Source of the DNA: Hyphococcus sp.
Lineage (GTDB): Bacteria > Pseudomonadota > Alphaproteobacteria > Caulobacterales > Parvularculaceae
Assembly: GCA_021776245.1 (NCBI GenBank)
Contig: JAJFGF010000048.1
Coordinates: 1-64,000, forward strand
DNA: 64,000 nucleotides
Direction of reading: 5' to 3'
Every line of letters begins with the position of its first letter. Position 1 is the stretch's first letter. This document shows positions 16,988-25,661 of the stretch, in pieces. The notes beneath the pieces were generated by a model. That model ran no database searches. It was not told where the DNA came from and was given only the letters and a program-made list of their open reading frames with translations. Both the position numbers and the translations under genes were made by a program.

Positions 16988-18454
16988 TCAGCTTGCAAGA
17001 CGTTCTTCAACGTCTTTCATTAGGGCCTTGGCGCCGACGGGCTGCGGCGCCTCGCGACGGGTTTTCGCCTTACCGCTGTCTTCACCTGTCAGGCGTTTTT
17101 CGACCCAAAGCGGTGCAAAGATGACGACATCATAGAGCTGCGTTAAAACCTCGGCGCCTTCGTCAAAGCCGCGTGCAAGCAATTTTAAGGCAAAGCTTGC
17201 GGTCAAGAGAACGCCGGCCGCCGCCCAGCCCAGCACAGCGCGCATGGAGTGGACAAAGGTTTCGAGCGGGATCCCAACGAAAGTCAGCGCAAAAGGCAAG
17301 ATAAAGCCCATGCCCATTTGCGCAGCTGTAGTAATCCACAGGAAGGATGTTTGCGCGGCGATGCCGTCGCCGCGCAATAATGCAGTTGTGGCGAGTTCAT
17401 CCTGCAACAAAAGTTCGCGCATATAGGCAAGCCCGGCCTCAACGCAGGCGAGTGAAAACAAAAGGCCGAACGCGACCATCGCCAGCCGGCGGCGGACATG
17501 GTCCGGCAAGGCGCTTACCGCAGGAAACAAATTGGTAATACGCAGGCATTCCATCACGAAAAGGCCCATGGAAAGCTCAACAAGAATAATCACCAATGCG
17601 GCGATATCGGCCATGCGGAATGAGCCGACAAAAGCATTGCCGCCAACCATCTCGGACATGGGCCGCGCGATCAGGTGAAAATTCACAACGGCGCCGCCAG
17701 CTGCGACAACGAGGACAAGTCCGGCAACAAAAAATTGAACCAGCGCTGAAGATTGAAGTGCGGCCGCAGCGCGGTCCGTTCCCGCACTGATCTCTTCATA
17801 TTTCTTCATATGCTGATCGACCGAGGCGGCGCGTGAGTTTGTCGTCTCAAGGCGGGTTTTGACTTCGCCAAGCAATTTCAGCGCTTCGCGCCAGGACGGC
17901 GCCATTTCGTTCAAATGTTTGTGCCGCGTACGGCAGTCTTTTCGATAATCCTCACTTGCCTCATCCGCAGCCTCCTTGAACGAACCGTGGATGCTTTCGA
18001 GCACCGGCCGAAGCACCGGATCGGCCTTCGCCGGGACGGCGGCGACCGCCTCGACAGCCTCGGCCCATCCCGGCGGAGAGGGCGCCGTCGCGGTGCTTTT
18101 TGCGTAATCATCATCAAGATTGCTCGCGCGCTCGGCGAGCGCCTGGTGCAGCGACGGGTACTGACCGAGATCGCGTTGCACCGTGTCGCCAAATCGCTCA
18201 AACTCGCGTTCCACCATGCGCGCCGCCGCGTCACGGCCGGCGGCAAGAAGGACCTCTCGATTCCTTGCAGTCAGATTGGTGCGGGCGTCGACAAGCGACT
18301 GTGAGGCGAAGCGAAGCCCCTGGGCCAACGCCCGGCACATTGATGAGATGAGGCCGCGCATAGGCGCGCGTGCGAAATACAAGGCGGCGACCGCAATAGC
18401 GATCAGGGCAAGCGTATTCATCAGTTCTCCTCCGAAAAGTTCGGCGACTGTCAT
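16988..18454 (-). CDS. Multi-pass membrane protein with long helical cytoplasmic or periplasmic domain, unknown
   Basis: About 488 residues from ATG 18454, preceded by GAGGAGG. A second in-frame ATG at 18421 has an equally good GGAGGAG six bases upstream and begins right at the membrane segment (NTLALIAIAVAALYFA), so either may be used. A helical, charged stretch of about 200 residues (RNREVLLAAGRDAAAR... to ...YEEISAGTDRA) looks coiled-coil-like. At least five more membrane helices follow (for example VQFFVAGLVLVVAAGGAVV, ALVIILVELSMGLFVMECL, LLFSLACVEAGLAY). The C-terminal tail is basic. I do not recognise a family. It is encoded just upstream of the VWA lipoprotein, suggesting a two-component membrane complex. 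Confidence 0.7.
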   Translation of the reverse strand: MTVAELFGGELMNTLALIAIAVAALYFARAPMRGLISSMCRALAQGLRFASQSLVDARTNLTARNREVLLAAGRDAAARMVEREFERFGDTVQRDLGQYPSLHQALAERASNLDDDYAKSTATAPSPPGWAEAVEAVAAVPAKADPVLRPVLESIHGSFKEAADEASEDYRKDCRTRHKHLNEMAPSWREALKLLGEVKTRLETTNSRAASVDQHMKKYEEISAGTDRAAAALQSSALVQFFVAGLVLVVAAGGAVVNFHLIARPMSEMVGGNAFVGSFRMADIAALVIILVELSMGLFVMECLRITNLFPAVSALPDHVRRRLAMVAFGLLFSLACVEAGLAYMRELLLQDELATTALLRGDGIAAQTSFLWITTAAQMGMGFILPFALTFVGIPLETFVHSMRAVLGWAAAGVLLTASFALKLLARGFDEGAEVLTQLYDVVIFAPLWVEKRLTGEDSGKAKTRREAPQPVGAKALMKDVEERLAS

Positions 18455-18790
18455 GACGCCCCTCCTCAAGAATGATCATGCGCGTAACTGGCCAGGAGCA
18501 ATAAATTACCGGGTTGCGCTCCTGTGTGTTATGAAGGCGGCGGTATTCCCAAATCGGAAAAACTATGGCGAGAAAGATCGATAAATTTTGACTATTGCGG
18601 CAATTAAGATGCATGCAAACAAAATCTAAATAGAATAAAGTTTAAGCCGACATCGATGTTTTTGTTCCGGCCAGGTCCAATTTTTTGAGGCGTTCGGCGG
18701 CATAGCCTGAACATGAAATATTGGAAAGCAACAACCGAATGCGCGATAGCGACGATGTCTTAACCGCGTCAGCATTTTTGGCTTTAACGC
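18455..18790. other. Intergenic gap without gene
   Basis: About 336 bp between the membrane protein start and the amidohydrolase stop, locally AT-rich around 18590-18660. It presumably carries the promoter of the membrane-protein/VWA operon. No reading frame with a ribosome-binding site and no clear hairpin terminator was seen. Confidence 0.4.
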
Positions 18791-20035
18791 TCATTGATGC
18801 GGCGGCGGCGCGGTATAAATAATTTTTCCGGAACGCAACGTATAGCGTATGTCGCCAAGAGCGTTGATCTGTTGAGCAGGATCGCTTCCGAACACAACAA
18901 GATCGGCGTCACGCCCAACCTCAATGACGCCAAGACGGTCGGATTCGCCGAAGAATTCCGTTGGCGCCGACGTCAGAGAAGCAAGGATTTCGGGGAAACT
19001 CATGCCGGCTTCCATCATGAGTCGATATTCATTCATCGGGTCATATTGATTAGCGCCGCTATCGGTACCGAAGAGCACGACGCCGCCGGCCGCGATCCAG
19101 CCACGCAGCTGTTTGGTCGCGGTTGCGGCGATTTTCGCGCCTGTGCTCTCGCGGTCGTGGCGCGCATAATAGGTCCAAAGCGACAATGTCGGCGTCAATG
19201 CCGGGCGCTTTTCCGTGATGGCGGCGAAGATCGCATCGTTCCAGTTGCCGGAATGCGGAGTCGTATGGCCGATGACATCGGCGCCAGCGTTCAGCGCAAA
19301 GAGGACATCATCGCCGTTATTGGGGTGGAGGAAGACGGGTTTTCCGCGGCGATGGGCTTCTGCGATGGCGGCGTCAATGACGCCGTCAGGCATTGGCGCG
19401 TCGCTGCGTCCGGCAAACAGTTTGACGCCCTCGGCGCCATCATCGATGGATTGTGTGACAATGTTAGTTGCGTGTTCCGGTCCCGTAACTTCGGGCAGCG
19501 GCGCTTTCATCAACCCCATCATATTCAGAATTTGATCGGAGGGCAGGGCGCCGGGCGCCACGAGGCCCGCGCCGGTTGAACGAATATGCGGGCCGTCTAT
19601 TTCGCCGCTTTCGATTCGGTCCCGGAGTGATTTTGTATTCTGCCAATCCGACGTCACATCGAAGACGCTGGTAAAACCAAAGCGCGTGAACATGTCCGTC
19701 AATTGTTGATTCAACTCTTCAGCCGGCGCGGATTCGGCGCCCGCCCATTTGCGTTCGAAGAAATGCACGTGGCTGTTCCAAAGACCGGCAGTAACAACAA
19801 AGCCTTTTAATTCAAGCGTCCGGGCGTTGCGTGGGACGGCGACAGCATTTTTCTTTCCCACCGCCGTAATGACGCCGTCCGTGATCAATATGACGCCGTT
19901 ATGGATGGGGGGAATCGTTGGGTTTACATATATTGTTGCGTCTTTGAGCGCCAAAATATCCGGCGCCGGTTTGGCGGCGCCGGCGGCGGCGAAGAAAGTC
20001 GCAGCGACTGCAAGGACAATAATCGAAAGCCGCAT
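18791..20035 (-). CDS. Secreted amidohydrolase-family protein (imidazolonepropionase-like)
   Basis: 414 residues with a signal peptide (MRLSIIVLAVAATFFAAAGAA). The metal-dependent hydrolase barrel shows NSHVHF in place of the usual DxHxH, HPNNGDDV and GHTTPHSG for the next His ligands, and LFGTDSGAN for the catalytic Asp. The C-terminal VGRDADLVVFGSDP is the returning beta-sandwich typical of this superfamily. These enzymes hydrolyse C-N bonds (dipeptides, N-acyl amino acids or cyclic amides); the substrate cannot be read from the sequence. Periplasmic location is predicted. It is monocistronic in appearance, flanked by gaps of over 100 bp. Confidence 0.85.
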   Translation of the reverse strand: MRLSIIVLAVAATFFAAAGAAKPAPDILALKDATIYVNPTIPPIHNGVILITDGVITAVGKKNAVAVPRNARTLELKGFVVTAGLWNSHVHFFERKWAGAESAPAEELNQQLTDMFTRFGFTSVFDVTSDWQNTKSLRDRIESGEIDGPHIRSTGAGLVAPGALPSDQILNMMGLMKAPLPEVTGPEHATNIVTQSIDDGAEGVKLFAGRSDAPMPDGVIDAAIAEAHRRGKPVFLHPNNGDDVLFALNAGADVIGHTTPHSGNWNDAIFAAITEKRPALTPTLSLWTYYARHDRESTGAKIAATATKQLRGWIAAGGVVLFGTDSGANQYDPMNEYRLMMEAGMSFPEILASLTSAPTEFFGESDRLGVIEVGRDADLVVFGSDPAQQINALGDIRYTLRSGKIIYTAPPPHQ

Positions 20036-20150
20036 AAGGCGTATTCCTGCGGATCATTTTCTCTTCGCAATCAGCCTAAACCGGTTTGCCGCGACCGGCA
20101 ATTGCGATGCCGCAATGTCCGGCCGGTAATGCATAAATCCGGAGCGTTAG

Positions 20151-21770
20151 TTAAGTTGCCGCCTTCATCATCGCCGCCGCTTTTTCGGCGATCATGATGG
20201 TTGGTGCATTCGTATTGCCGGAAACCAGCGCCGGCATGATCGATGCGTCTACCACGCGCAGGCCATCGACCCCATTGACGCGCAATTGCGTGTCAAGCAC
20301 GGCTTCGGCGTCCGAACCCATGCGGCAGGTTCCAACCGGATGATAGATCGTATCGGAGCGTGCGCGAATGTCAGCTTCAAGGGCGGCGTCATCAACACTG
20401 TCGTCAACATAAAGCGCCTTGCCTTTTACCTGGGCGAGGGCAGGCGCATTGAATATTCGTTGAATGATCCGCGCGCCTTTTTTCAAACGCATTAAATCGT
20501 CCTCGTCGTCGAGAAAATTCGGATCAATCGCCGGCGGCGCCAGGGGATCGTTGCTCGCGAGGGTTACGCTGCCGCGGCTCTTCGGCCGCAACACGCAGAC
20601 ATGACAGGATATCCCGCCGCCGAGATGTTTTTTGCGTCCATGATCGTCAACGAGCCCGGGAATAAAGTGAAGCTGAACGTCGGTTTCAGCCTCAGAGGAA
20701 TCGGTTTTCAAGAACCCGCCCGCTTCTGCGAGGATCGATGTGAAAGGGCCTTCGCCCTTTTTGCGATAGGCGGAGAGCGCCGGGAAAAATTTGCGCACCA
20801 TCCCTAAATTTACGCCGACGGATCCTTGCGACGGCGTTTTATAGAGTGCTGTCCAGTCGAGATGGTCCTGAAGGTTTTTTCCCACGGCGGGTGCATCATG
20901 GACCATATCGACGCCGCGATCACGCAAATGCGCGCCGGGGCCGACGCCGGAGAGCATGAGAAGTTGCGGCGATTGAAACGCGCCGGCGGAAAGAACGACC
21001 TCACGCCTGGCGGCGACAGCTTCCTGTAATTTGCCATGGCGAAACGCAACGCCGGAAGCACGCTTGCCGTCAAACATGACTTTTTCAGCATGGGCGCCGG
21101 AGATCACCGTGAGATTGGTGCGCTCCTTTGCCGGGTTGAGATACGCGACAGCGGTTGAACAACGCCGGCCATCACGTTGCGTGACCTGATAGAAGCCCAT
21201 GCCGTCCTGCCGGTCGGCGTTAAAGTCGCCATTGACGGGAAGTTGCAGTTCTGTGGCGGCTGCAAGGAAGCTTTCCGAAAGCGGATTTTTGTAGCGTTGA
21301 TCAGAAACCGTCAGCGGTCCGCCTGTCGCGTGAAACGCATCTTCTCCACGCTGATTGTCTTCAGCCTTTTTGAAGAAGGGCAGGATATCTTCATACGCCC
21401 ATCCTGTGGCGCCATTGGCCGCCCAGCCGTCATAGTCAGCTTTTGACCCGCGGATATAGATCATTGCGTTAATCGAGCTTGAACCGCCAAGAACCCGGCC
21501 GCGCGGCTGGTAACAGATGCGGTCATTTAAATGTTTTTGCGGAACAGTGTCGAAGCGCCAGTTGATTGGCGACCAATCAGGCACGAAGGCAAAACCAATC
21601 GGTGCATGGATCAAAGGATCCTTGTCGGCGCCGCCGGCTTCGAGGAGGCAAACGGAAACGGAACGGTCTTCTGACAAGCGGTTTGCCAGCACGCATCCCG
21701 CTGATCCCGCCCCGACAATCACGTAATCAAACTCGCCAAGCGGCTGGCGCACCCCATTTGCTTTTGCCAT
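20151..21770 (-). CDS. GMC-family FAD alcohol oxidoreductase (choline dehydrogenase-like)
   Basis: 539 residues from ATG 21770; a longer in-frame extension has no family similarity. The FAD-binding YVIVGAGSAGCVLANRLSED starts the fold, followed by GRVLGGSSSINAMIYIRG (signature 1) and SAGAFQSPQLLMLSG (signature 2). The active-site His lies in YHPVGTCRMG and the C-terminal NTNAPTIMIAEKAA. The family oxidises primary alcohols. The aldehyde dehydrogenase gene upstream is separated by only 7 bp, so an alcohol may be taken through the aldehyde to the acid by this pair. BetA proper is usually with betB and betI, which are not here, so a choline role is not claimed. Confidence 0.9.
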   Translation of the reverse strand: MAKANGVRQPLGEFDYVIVGAGSAGCVLANRLSEDRSVSVCLLEAGGADKDPLIHAPIGFAFVPDWSPINWRFDTVPQKHLNDRICYQPRGRVLGGSSSINAMIYIRGSKADYDGWAANGATGWAYEDILPFFKKAEDNQRGEDAFHATGGPLTVSDQRYKNPLSESFLAAATELQLPVNGDFNADRQDGMGFYQVTQRDGRRCSTAVAYLNPAKERTNLTVISGAHAEKVMFDGKRASGVAFRHGKLQEAVAARREVVLSAGAFQSPQLLMLSGVGPGAHLRDRGVDMVHDAPAVGKNLQDHLDWTALYKTPSQGSVGVNLGMVRKFFPALSAYRKKGEGPFTSILAEAGGFLKTDSSEAETDVQLHFIPGLVDDHGRKKHLGGGISCHVCVLRPKSRGSVTLASNDPLAPPAIDPNFLDDEDDLMRLKKGARIIQRIFNAPALAQVKGKALYVDDSVDDAALEADIRARSDTIYHPVGTCRMGSDAEAVLDTQLRVNGVDGLRVVDASIMPALVSGNTNAPTIMIAEKAAAMMKAAT

Positions 21771-21777
21771 GTCCGCC

Positions 21778-23226
21778 CTAGAGAATTTTACGCAGGAAAG
21801 AGAGGATTTTGTCTGTCCTCGCCGTGAAGGGCGGATGCAGCAGCGATCCGCTGGCAAATTTGCTTTGATAAAAAACCGGTTTCATATGGGAAAAGGTTTC
21901 AAAGCCTGATTCGCCGTGATAGGCGCCCACGCCGCTTTTGCCGACGCCGCCAAAGGGTAGATTTTCCTGAGCTACATGCCAGATAGCGTCATTCACAGTC
22001 ACGCCGCCGGAAACAGTTTTTTGCAACACGCGGTCGCGCGCGTCATTGTCAGATCCATACCAGTAAAGCGCCAATGGCCGGTCGCCTCCATTAATATGCG
22101 CAATCGCTTCGTCAGTTGATTGCACGCGGAGTATCGGCAGGATTGGACCAAAGATTTCCTCTTTCATAAGGCCGATATCCTGCGGCGGATCAACAATCAG
22201 CGTCAGTGGCAGCTTTCTTTGAGGATGAAGCGCATTAGCCGAGCCAATTTCGACGATTTTGACGCCGCGATCGCGGGCTTCCTCGACGAGCGATTTAAGG
22301 CGCGCGAAATGCCGGTCAGAAACAATTGACGTGTAATCCGACGTTGTATCGATATCGGGATATAGTTCGCGCGCGGCGCCGGCGATACCGTCTACAACGG
22401 CGTCCAGTTTGCTTTGCGGCGATAATACATAATCCGGCGCTACACAGGTCTGCCCGGCGTTGAGAGTTTTTCCGTGCGCGATCGACTTTGTTGCTGCGGC
22501 AATGTCAGCGCTCTCGTCAATGACGACAGGCGACTTGCCGCCGAGCTCCAGCGTAACGGGCGTGAGGTTTTTTGCGGCCGCCTGTGCGACGCGAATGCCG
22601 ACAGGCGTCGAGCCCGTAAAAAGCAGATGATCAAAAGGCGTTTCGGTAAAGGCCTGACCTGTCTCAACGCCGCCGGTAATCACAACGCATTCATCTTCGG
22701 CGAACTCTGACGCAATCGCGTCGCGTAACGCTTCGCTGGTGCGCGGCGTTAACTCGCTCGGCTTGATCATGACGCGGTTGCCCGCCGCGAGCGCAGCGAC
22801 AGCCGGCGCCAGCGCCAGTTGCACGGGATAGTTCCATGGCGATATGATTCCGACGACGCCGAGCGGCTGGGGCTCTATCCGGCTTTTTCCCGGCAGCATG
22901 TGGATCGGCGTCGCCACGCCGCGCGGTCGCATCCATTTTTTGAGATTTTTCCGGGCGAGTTTCGCGCCTGAAACGGTAACAACAACTTCGGCGATGATGG
23001 TTTCGTGTTTGGCGCGATTGCCGAAATCGGCGCTGATGGCTTCAATGAATTTCTCTTCATTGGCTTCCGTCAGGCGAATGATCTTGTCGAGACTGGCAAT
23101 GCGCTGATCGTAGGAAATGAACGGCGTGGCGGCATAGGCTTTCTTTTGCAGCGCGAAGAGGCGGTCGAGTTCGCGTTCGCCATCAGTTTTATCGGCGTCG
23201 AGGGTGCGGGCGGTGTCGGCGGCCAT
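21778..23226 (-). CDS. Aldehyde dehydrogenase, coniferyl-aldehyde dehydrogenase type
   Basis: 482 residues. Features in order: PWNYPVQLALAPAVAALAAGNRVMIKPSE (NAD-binding and Lys), GSTPVG, ELGGKSPVVI with the general base Glu, NAGQTCVAPDY with the catalytic Cys, and EIFGPILPI. PFGGVGKSGVGAYHG closes the active-site tunnel. The short C-terminus with the hydrophobic FHMKP-type tail and the absence of a long N-terminal extension fit the CALDH/class 3 branch, which acts on aromatic or long-chain aldehydes. Its stop is 7 bp from the GMC oxidoreductase start. The upstream region contains the six 28-bp repeats. Confidence 0.9.
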   Translation of the reverse strand: MAADTARTLDADKTDGERELDRLFALQKKAYAATPFISYDQRIASLDKIIRLTEANEEKFIEAISADFGNRAKHETIIAEVVVTVSGAKLARKNLKKWMRPRGVATPIHMLPGKSRIEPQPLGVVGIISPWNYPVQLALAPAVAALAAGNRVMIKPSELTPRTSEALRDAIASEFAEDECVVITGGVETGQAFTETPFDHLLFTGSTPVGIRVAQAAAKNLTPVTLELGGKSPVVIDESADIAAATKSIAHGKTLNAGQTCVAPDYVLSPQSKLDAVVDGIAGAARELYPDIDTTSDYTSIVSDRHFARLKSLVEEARDRGVKIVEIGSANALHPQRKLPLTLIVDPPQDIGLMKEEIFGPILPILRVQSTDEAIAHINGGDRPLALYWYGSDNDARDRVLQKTVSGGVTVNDAIWHVAQENLPFGGVGKSGVGAYHGESGFETFSHMKPVFYQSKFASGSLLHPPFTARTDKILSFLRKIL

Positions 23227-23312
23227 GGCGGCGCTCCTTTGGGCGGCGAGGATCGGACTGAATTCTAGAATATGCGGGCGTTAAGTCCACACTCTTTGGC
23301 GCCAGCCCCGTG

Positions 23313-23480
23313 CGCGAAGGCGCACAAACGGTAATACCGGCGCGAAGGCGCACAAACGATAATACCGGCGCGAAGGCGCACAAACGGTAATACCGGCGCG
23401 AAGGCGCACAAACGGTAATACCGGCGCGAAGGCGCACAAACGATAATACCGGCGCGAAGGCGCACAAACGAAAACACCGG
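23313..23480. repeat. Six tandem copies of a 28-bp repeat
   Basis: Units begin at 23313, 23341, 23369, 23397, 23425 and 23453 with no spacer, each starting CGCGAAGGCGCACAAACG. Copies differ mainly at one site (GGTA or GATA) and the last one diverges (GAAAACACC). Each unit can fold a GCGC-GAAG-GCGC mini-hairpin, with TACCG/CGGTA arms around it. The array lies between the DUF1295 gene stop and the aldehyde dehydrogenase start. Because 28 is not a multiple of three, the minus strand translates into the same 28-residue repeat in three frames, which is not evidence of a gene. Confidence 0.95.
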
Positions 23481-23491
23481 CGCCGGGATAC

Positions 23492-24283
23492 TTAGTTGCC
23501 CGGCGGTAATGGAATAAACCCGCTGACACGCTTTTTATAGTCTGCATATTCCGGATATTTCTTTTCCATAAAGCGTTCGGTCAGCGCCTTGCCGGAGATA
23601 TTGATCAAAAAGAACGCCATCACAGCGGGTGAAAGGATTGTCCAGACGCCATAGGGGCTTTCCAGGGCAATCAGCGTCAGCCCCGCCCAGACGGTCGCGT
23701 CGCCGAAATAATTTGGATGCCGCGTCAGCGCCCACAGCCCTTGCGTCATTAGCTTGCCCTTATTGGCGGGATCGGCCTTGAAGCTGCGCAATTGCCAGTC
23801 GCCAATCGCCTCAAAGCCGAGGCCGACTGTAAAAACAATCACTCCAAGCCATGCGACAAGTCCCAACCCATCGTCGCCAAACTGGCCGAGCTGAACGGGC
23901 AGGGAAACGAACCAGGCGATCAGCCCTTGCAGCCAGAAAATATTGGGCAGGGATCCCCGTGCAAAAGCTGCATCGGAGCCCGCTTTGGCGCGCATCTTCT
24001 GATAGCGATAATCCTCACCATGACCAATATTACGTTTGGCGAGATAGAGCCCGAGCCGCGCGGCCCAGAGCGAGACCAACACCGTCAGGACCAGTGCGCC
24101 AGGATCGGCGCCGTCTGTCCGGAAAAAAGTCAGCAAAGCGGGCGCTGCGCAGGCAGGGCCCCAGAAAATATCGATGATGCTGGCGTCCTTGATGCGAATA
24201 CTGACGAACCAGACGATCGTAAGTAACGCCAAAAGGATGGCGAGGTTTGAAATTAAAAGGAAAAGAATTTCCGAAAGGGTCAT
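23492..24283 (-). CDS. DUF1295 membrane protein (isoprenylcysteine methyltransferase / steroid 5-alpha-reductase fold)
   Basis: 263 residues from ATG 24283; the in-frame extension upstream is low-complexity Arg-rich and unlikely. About six to seven membrane helices (for example ILFLLISNLAILLALLTIVWF, LVAWLGVIVFTVGLGFEAIG). The conserved C-terminal core is LWALTRHPNYFGD, then FLINISGKALTERFMEKKYPEYADYKKRVSGFIP, the cofactor-binding block of the ICMT/DUF1295 family. Members use SAM or NADPH on lipid-like substrates; which applies is not decidable here. RIKDASIIDIFWGP at the N-terminus is also typical. It is followed by the 28-bp repeat array and preceded by a repeat-rich gap. Confidence 0.85.
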   Translation of the reverse strand: MTLSEILFLLISNLAILLALLTIVWFVSIRIKDASIIDIFWGPACAAPALLTFFRTDGADPGALVLTVLVSLWAARLGLYLAKRNIGHGEDYRYQKMRAKAGSDAAFARGSLPNIFWLQGLIAWFVSLPVQLGQFGDDGLGLVAWLGVIVFTVGLGFEAIGDWQLRSFKADPANKGKLMTQGLWALTRHPNYFGDATVWAGLTLIALESPYGVWTILSPAVMAFFLINISGKALTERFMEKKYPEYADYKKRVSGFIPLPPGN

Positions 24284-24484
24284 TGGGCCGTCAGGGGTTG
24301 CGTCGGAGGATTGTGAGGTTGCGAAATTGCGGCATCGCCGGCGCCGGAACAAGCGTTTTGAGCAGCCAACCGTCCGCCTTCGCCTCGCGTCAATGTTGTG
24401 CGTCACGACATTGTCTGCGCTTCAGGCTGGCCTGCCAAGCCGACCCGCTGCGCCAGCGCCTGCGTGGCGAGAGCCTATTGTTCA

Positions 24485-24604
24485 GTCCGCCTTCGCTGAA
24501 GCTTCGGCGGGACAGCCTTCGCCTGGTTGAGGTCTTGCACGCAGAATTTTTTTGGCGATTAAAGGCTGGCTTGCCAAGCCGAAGCCTGCGTAGCAGGCGA
24601 AGGC
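24485..24604. repeat. 120-bp direct repeat, copy 1 (downstream of the GIY-YIG gene)
   Basis: Identical base for base to 24876-24995 by eye. It contains CCTTCGCTGAAGCTTCGG, a run of seven T, and the pair GGCTGGCTTGCCAAGCC / GCCTGCGTAGCAGGC, both able to form hairpins. A degenerate relative lies just to the left (24420-24480). The copy ends about 25 bp beyond the stop of the GIY-YIG gene. Confidence 0.97.
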
Positions 24605-24629
24605 GCGCATCACTAAAATGTGGCGAAGG

Positions 24630-24869
24630 CTAAAGGCGTTTTTTTGCAAACGCTCGGCCTGAGCCGGATTTTAGATATTTCTCGAAGTCGTTTGCACGTG
24701 CGTCGTCTGAGAATGCAATGTACGTCTGCAGTTTCCAGGGAGCATATTTTTTCGTGTGACTTACTTGTCCTGCATTATGTTTTTCCAGGCGTTGACTAAT
24801 ATCATCGGTGATGCCGGTGTAGTGGCGCTGGGGGTCATCGCCGCTTTGCAAGATGTAGACGTATTTCAT
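24630..24869 (-). CDS. Single-domain GIY-YIG nuclease-like protein
   Basis: 79 residues starting MKYVYILQSG at 24869; the frame stays open through the repeat upstream, but that extension is repeat-encoded and not protein-like. The GIY-YIG core is complete: VYIL (GIY), HYTGIT (YIG), QRLEKHN with the catalytic Arg, and the metal-binding Glu in FEKYLKSGSGRAFAKK. The putative Shine-Dalgarno (AGGCGGA) lies within the adjoining 120-bp repeat. The gene is in the same direction as tRNA-Ala immediately upstream and may be read through from it. Stand-alone proteins of this type (UPF0213-like) have no settled function; the flanking repeats suggest mobility or mutual dependence. Confidence 0.9.
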   Translation of the reverse strand: MKYVYILQSGDDPQRHYTGITDDISQRLEKHNAGQVSHTKKYAPWKLQTYIAFSDDARANDFEKYLKSGSGRAFAKKRL

Positions 24870-24875
24870 CGTTTC

Positions 24876-24995
24876 GTCCGCCTTCGCTGAAGCTTCGGCG
24901 GGACAGCCTTCGCCTGGTTGAGGTCTTGCACGCAGAATTTTTTTGGCGATTAAAGGCTGGCTTGCCAAGCCGAAGCCTGCGTAGCAGGCGAAGGC
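24876..24995. repeat. 120-bp direct repeat, copy 2 (between tRNA-Ala and the GIY-YIG gene)
   Basis: Identical to the copy at 24485-24604, 391 bp away. Its right end is at 24995, immediately next to the encoded CCA end of tRNA-Ala at 24996. Its left end is 6 bp from the GIY-YIG start codon. The two copies thus enclose the nuclease gene precisely. Confidence 0.97.
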
Positions 24996-25071
<76 letters not shown>

Positions 25072-25177
25072 TTTTATCCAGCGACTTGGGAAAAGGCGGT
25101 TTACGGCCTCGCCCCGATCTCTGTCAATCTCCGCCCGCCCGCGTTAGACTGTGGCTATACGCCAAAAGGGACGTCTC

Positions 25178-25576
25178 ATGCTGAAGCTTTTTCTCGCAGC
25201 CATGCTGACAACATCACCGGCGGAAATCCCGCCCCACACCTGGTCCTGCAATAACCAGATTGAGGTCTGGTGTACCGGGGATAGTTGTGCAGCGATGAAT
25301 GAAGACGAGACAACGCCGCTTGATATCTGGGCCAGCCGCGACGGCCGGTTTGCGGTCTGCGCCTATTCGGGCTGCTGGGAGGGCGAGACGGAGCTCGTGG
25401 AATCCCGGGGCCGTCTCCTTTGGGCGGCGGATAATGTGGAGTTCCTTTCAGGACGCGGCGGCTCGAATGTCGACGTCACGCTGGTGATTATTGAAAAGGA
25501 AGGGGTTGGATTTGTTCGCGCTGGCGGCTTTGCAACGCCGCTCTTGTGTTCGCGCGCTGCGCCTGACCTGCGCTGA
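25178..25576 (+). CDS. Small secreted Cys-containing protein, unknown
   Basis: 132 residues from ATG 25178 with AAAAGGG about 8 bases upstream, preferred over an in-frame GTG at 25151. A short signal peptide (LKLFLAAMLTTSPA) precedes a mature part with six cysteines (SCNN, WCTG, SCAA, VCAY, GCWEG, LCSR), which could form disulfides in the periplasm. WASRDGRFAVCAYSGCWEG is the most distinctive block. I do not recognise a family. It stands alone after tRNA-Ala. Confidence 0.6.
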   Translation: MLKLFLAAMLTTSPAEIPPHTWSCNNQIEVWCTGDSCAAMNEDETTPLDIWASRDGRFAVCAYSGCWEGETELVESRGRLLWAADNVEFLSGRGGSNVDVTLVIIEKEGVGFVRAGGFATPLLCSRAAPDLR

Positions 25577-25661
25577 GCGCCGGATATATGGGCCGCGCTT
25601 GGTTGCAAGCGGGGGCGACTGCCCTTAAGTCAGCCCCAAGCCAGTCAGGAGCCGCGCGCCA

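Noticed and set aside
23313-23480. 28-bp repeats as a CRISPR array
   Set aside because: The units are contiguous with no unique spacers between them and no cas gene is nearby; these are tandem repeats.
23189-23547. Repeat-encoded proteins with a 28-residue periodic sequence on the minus strand
   Set aside because: They come from reading the 28-bp tandem repeat in all frames. They lack start signals and family similarity and overlap the real neighbouring genes.
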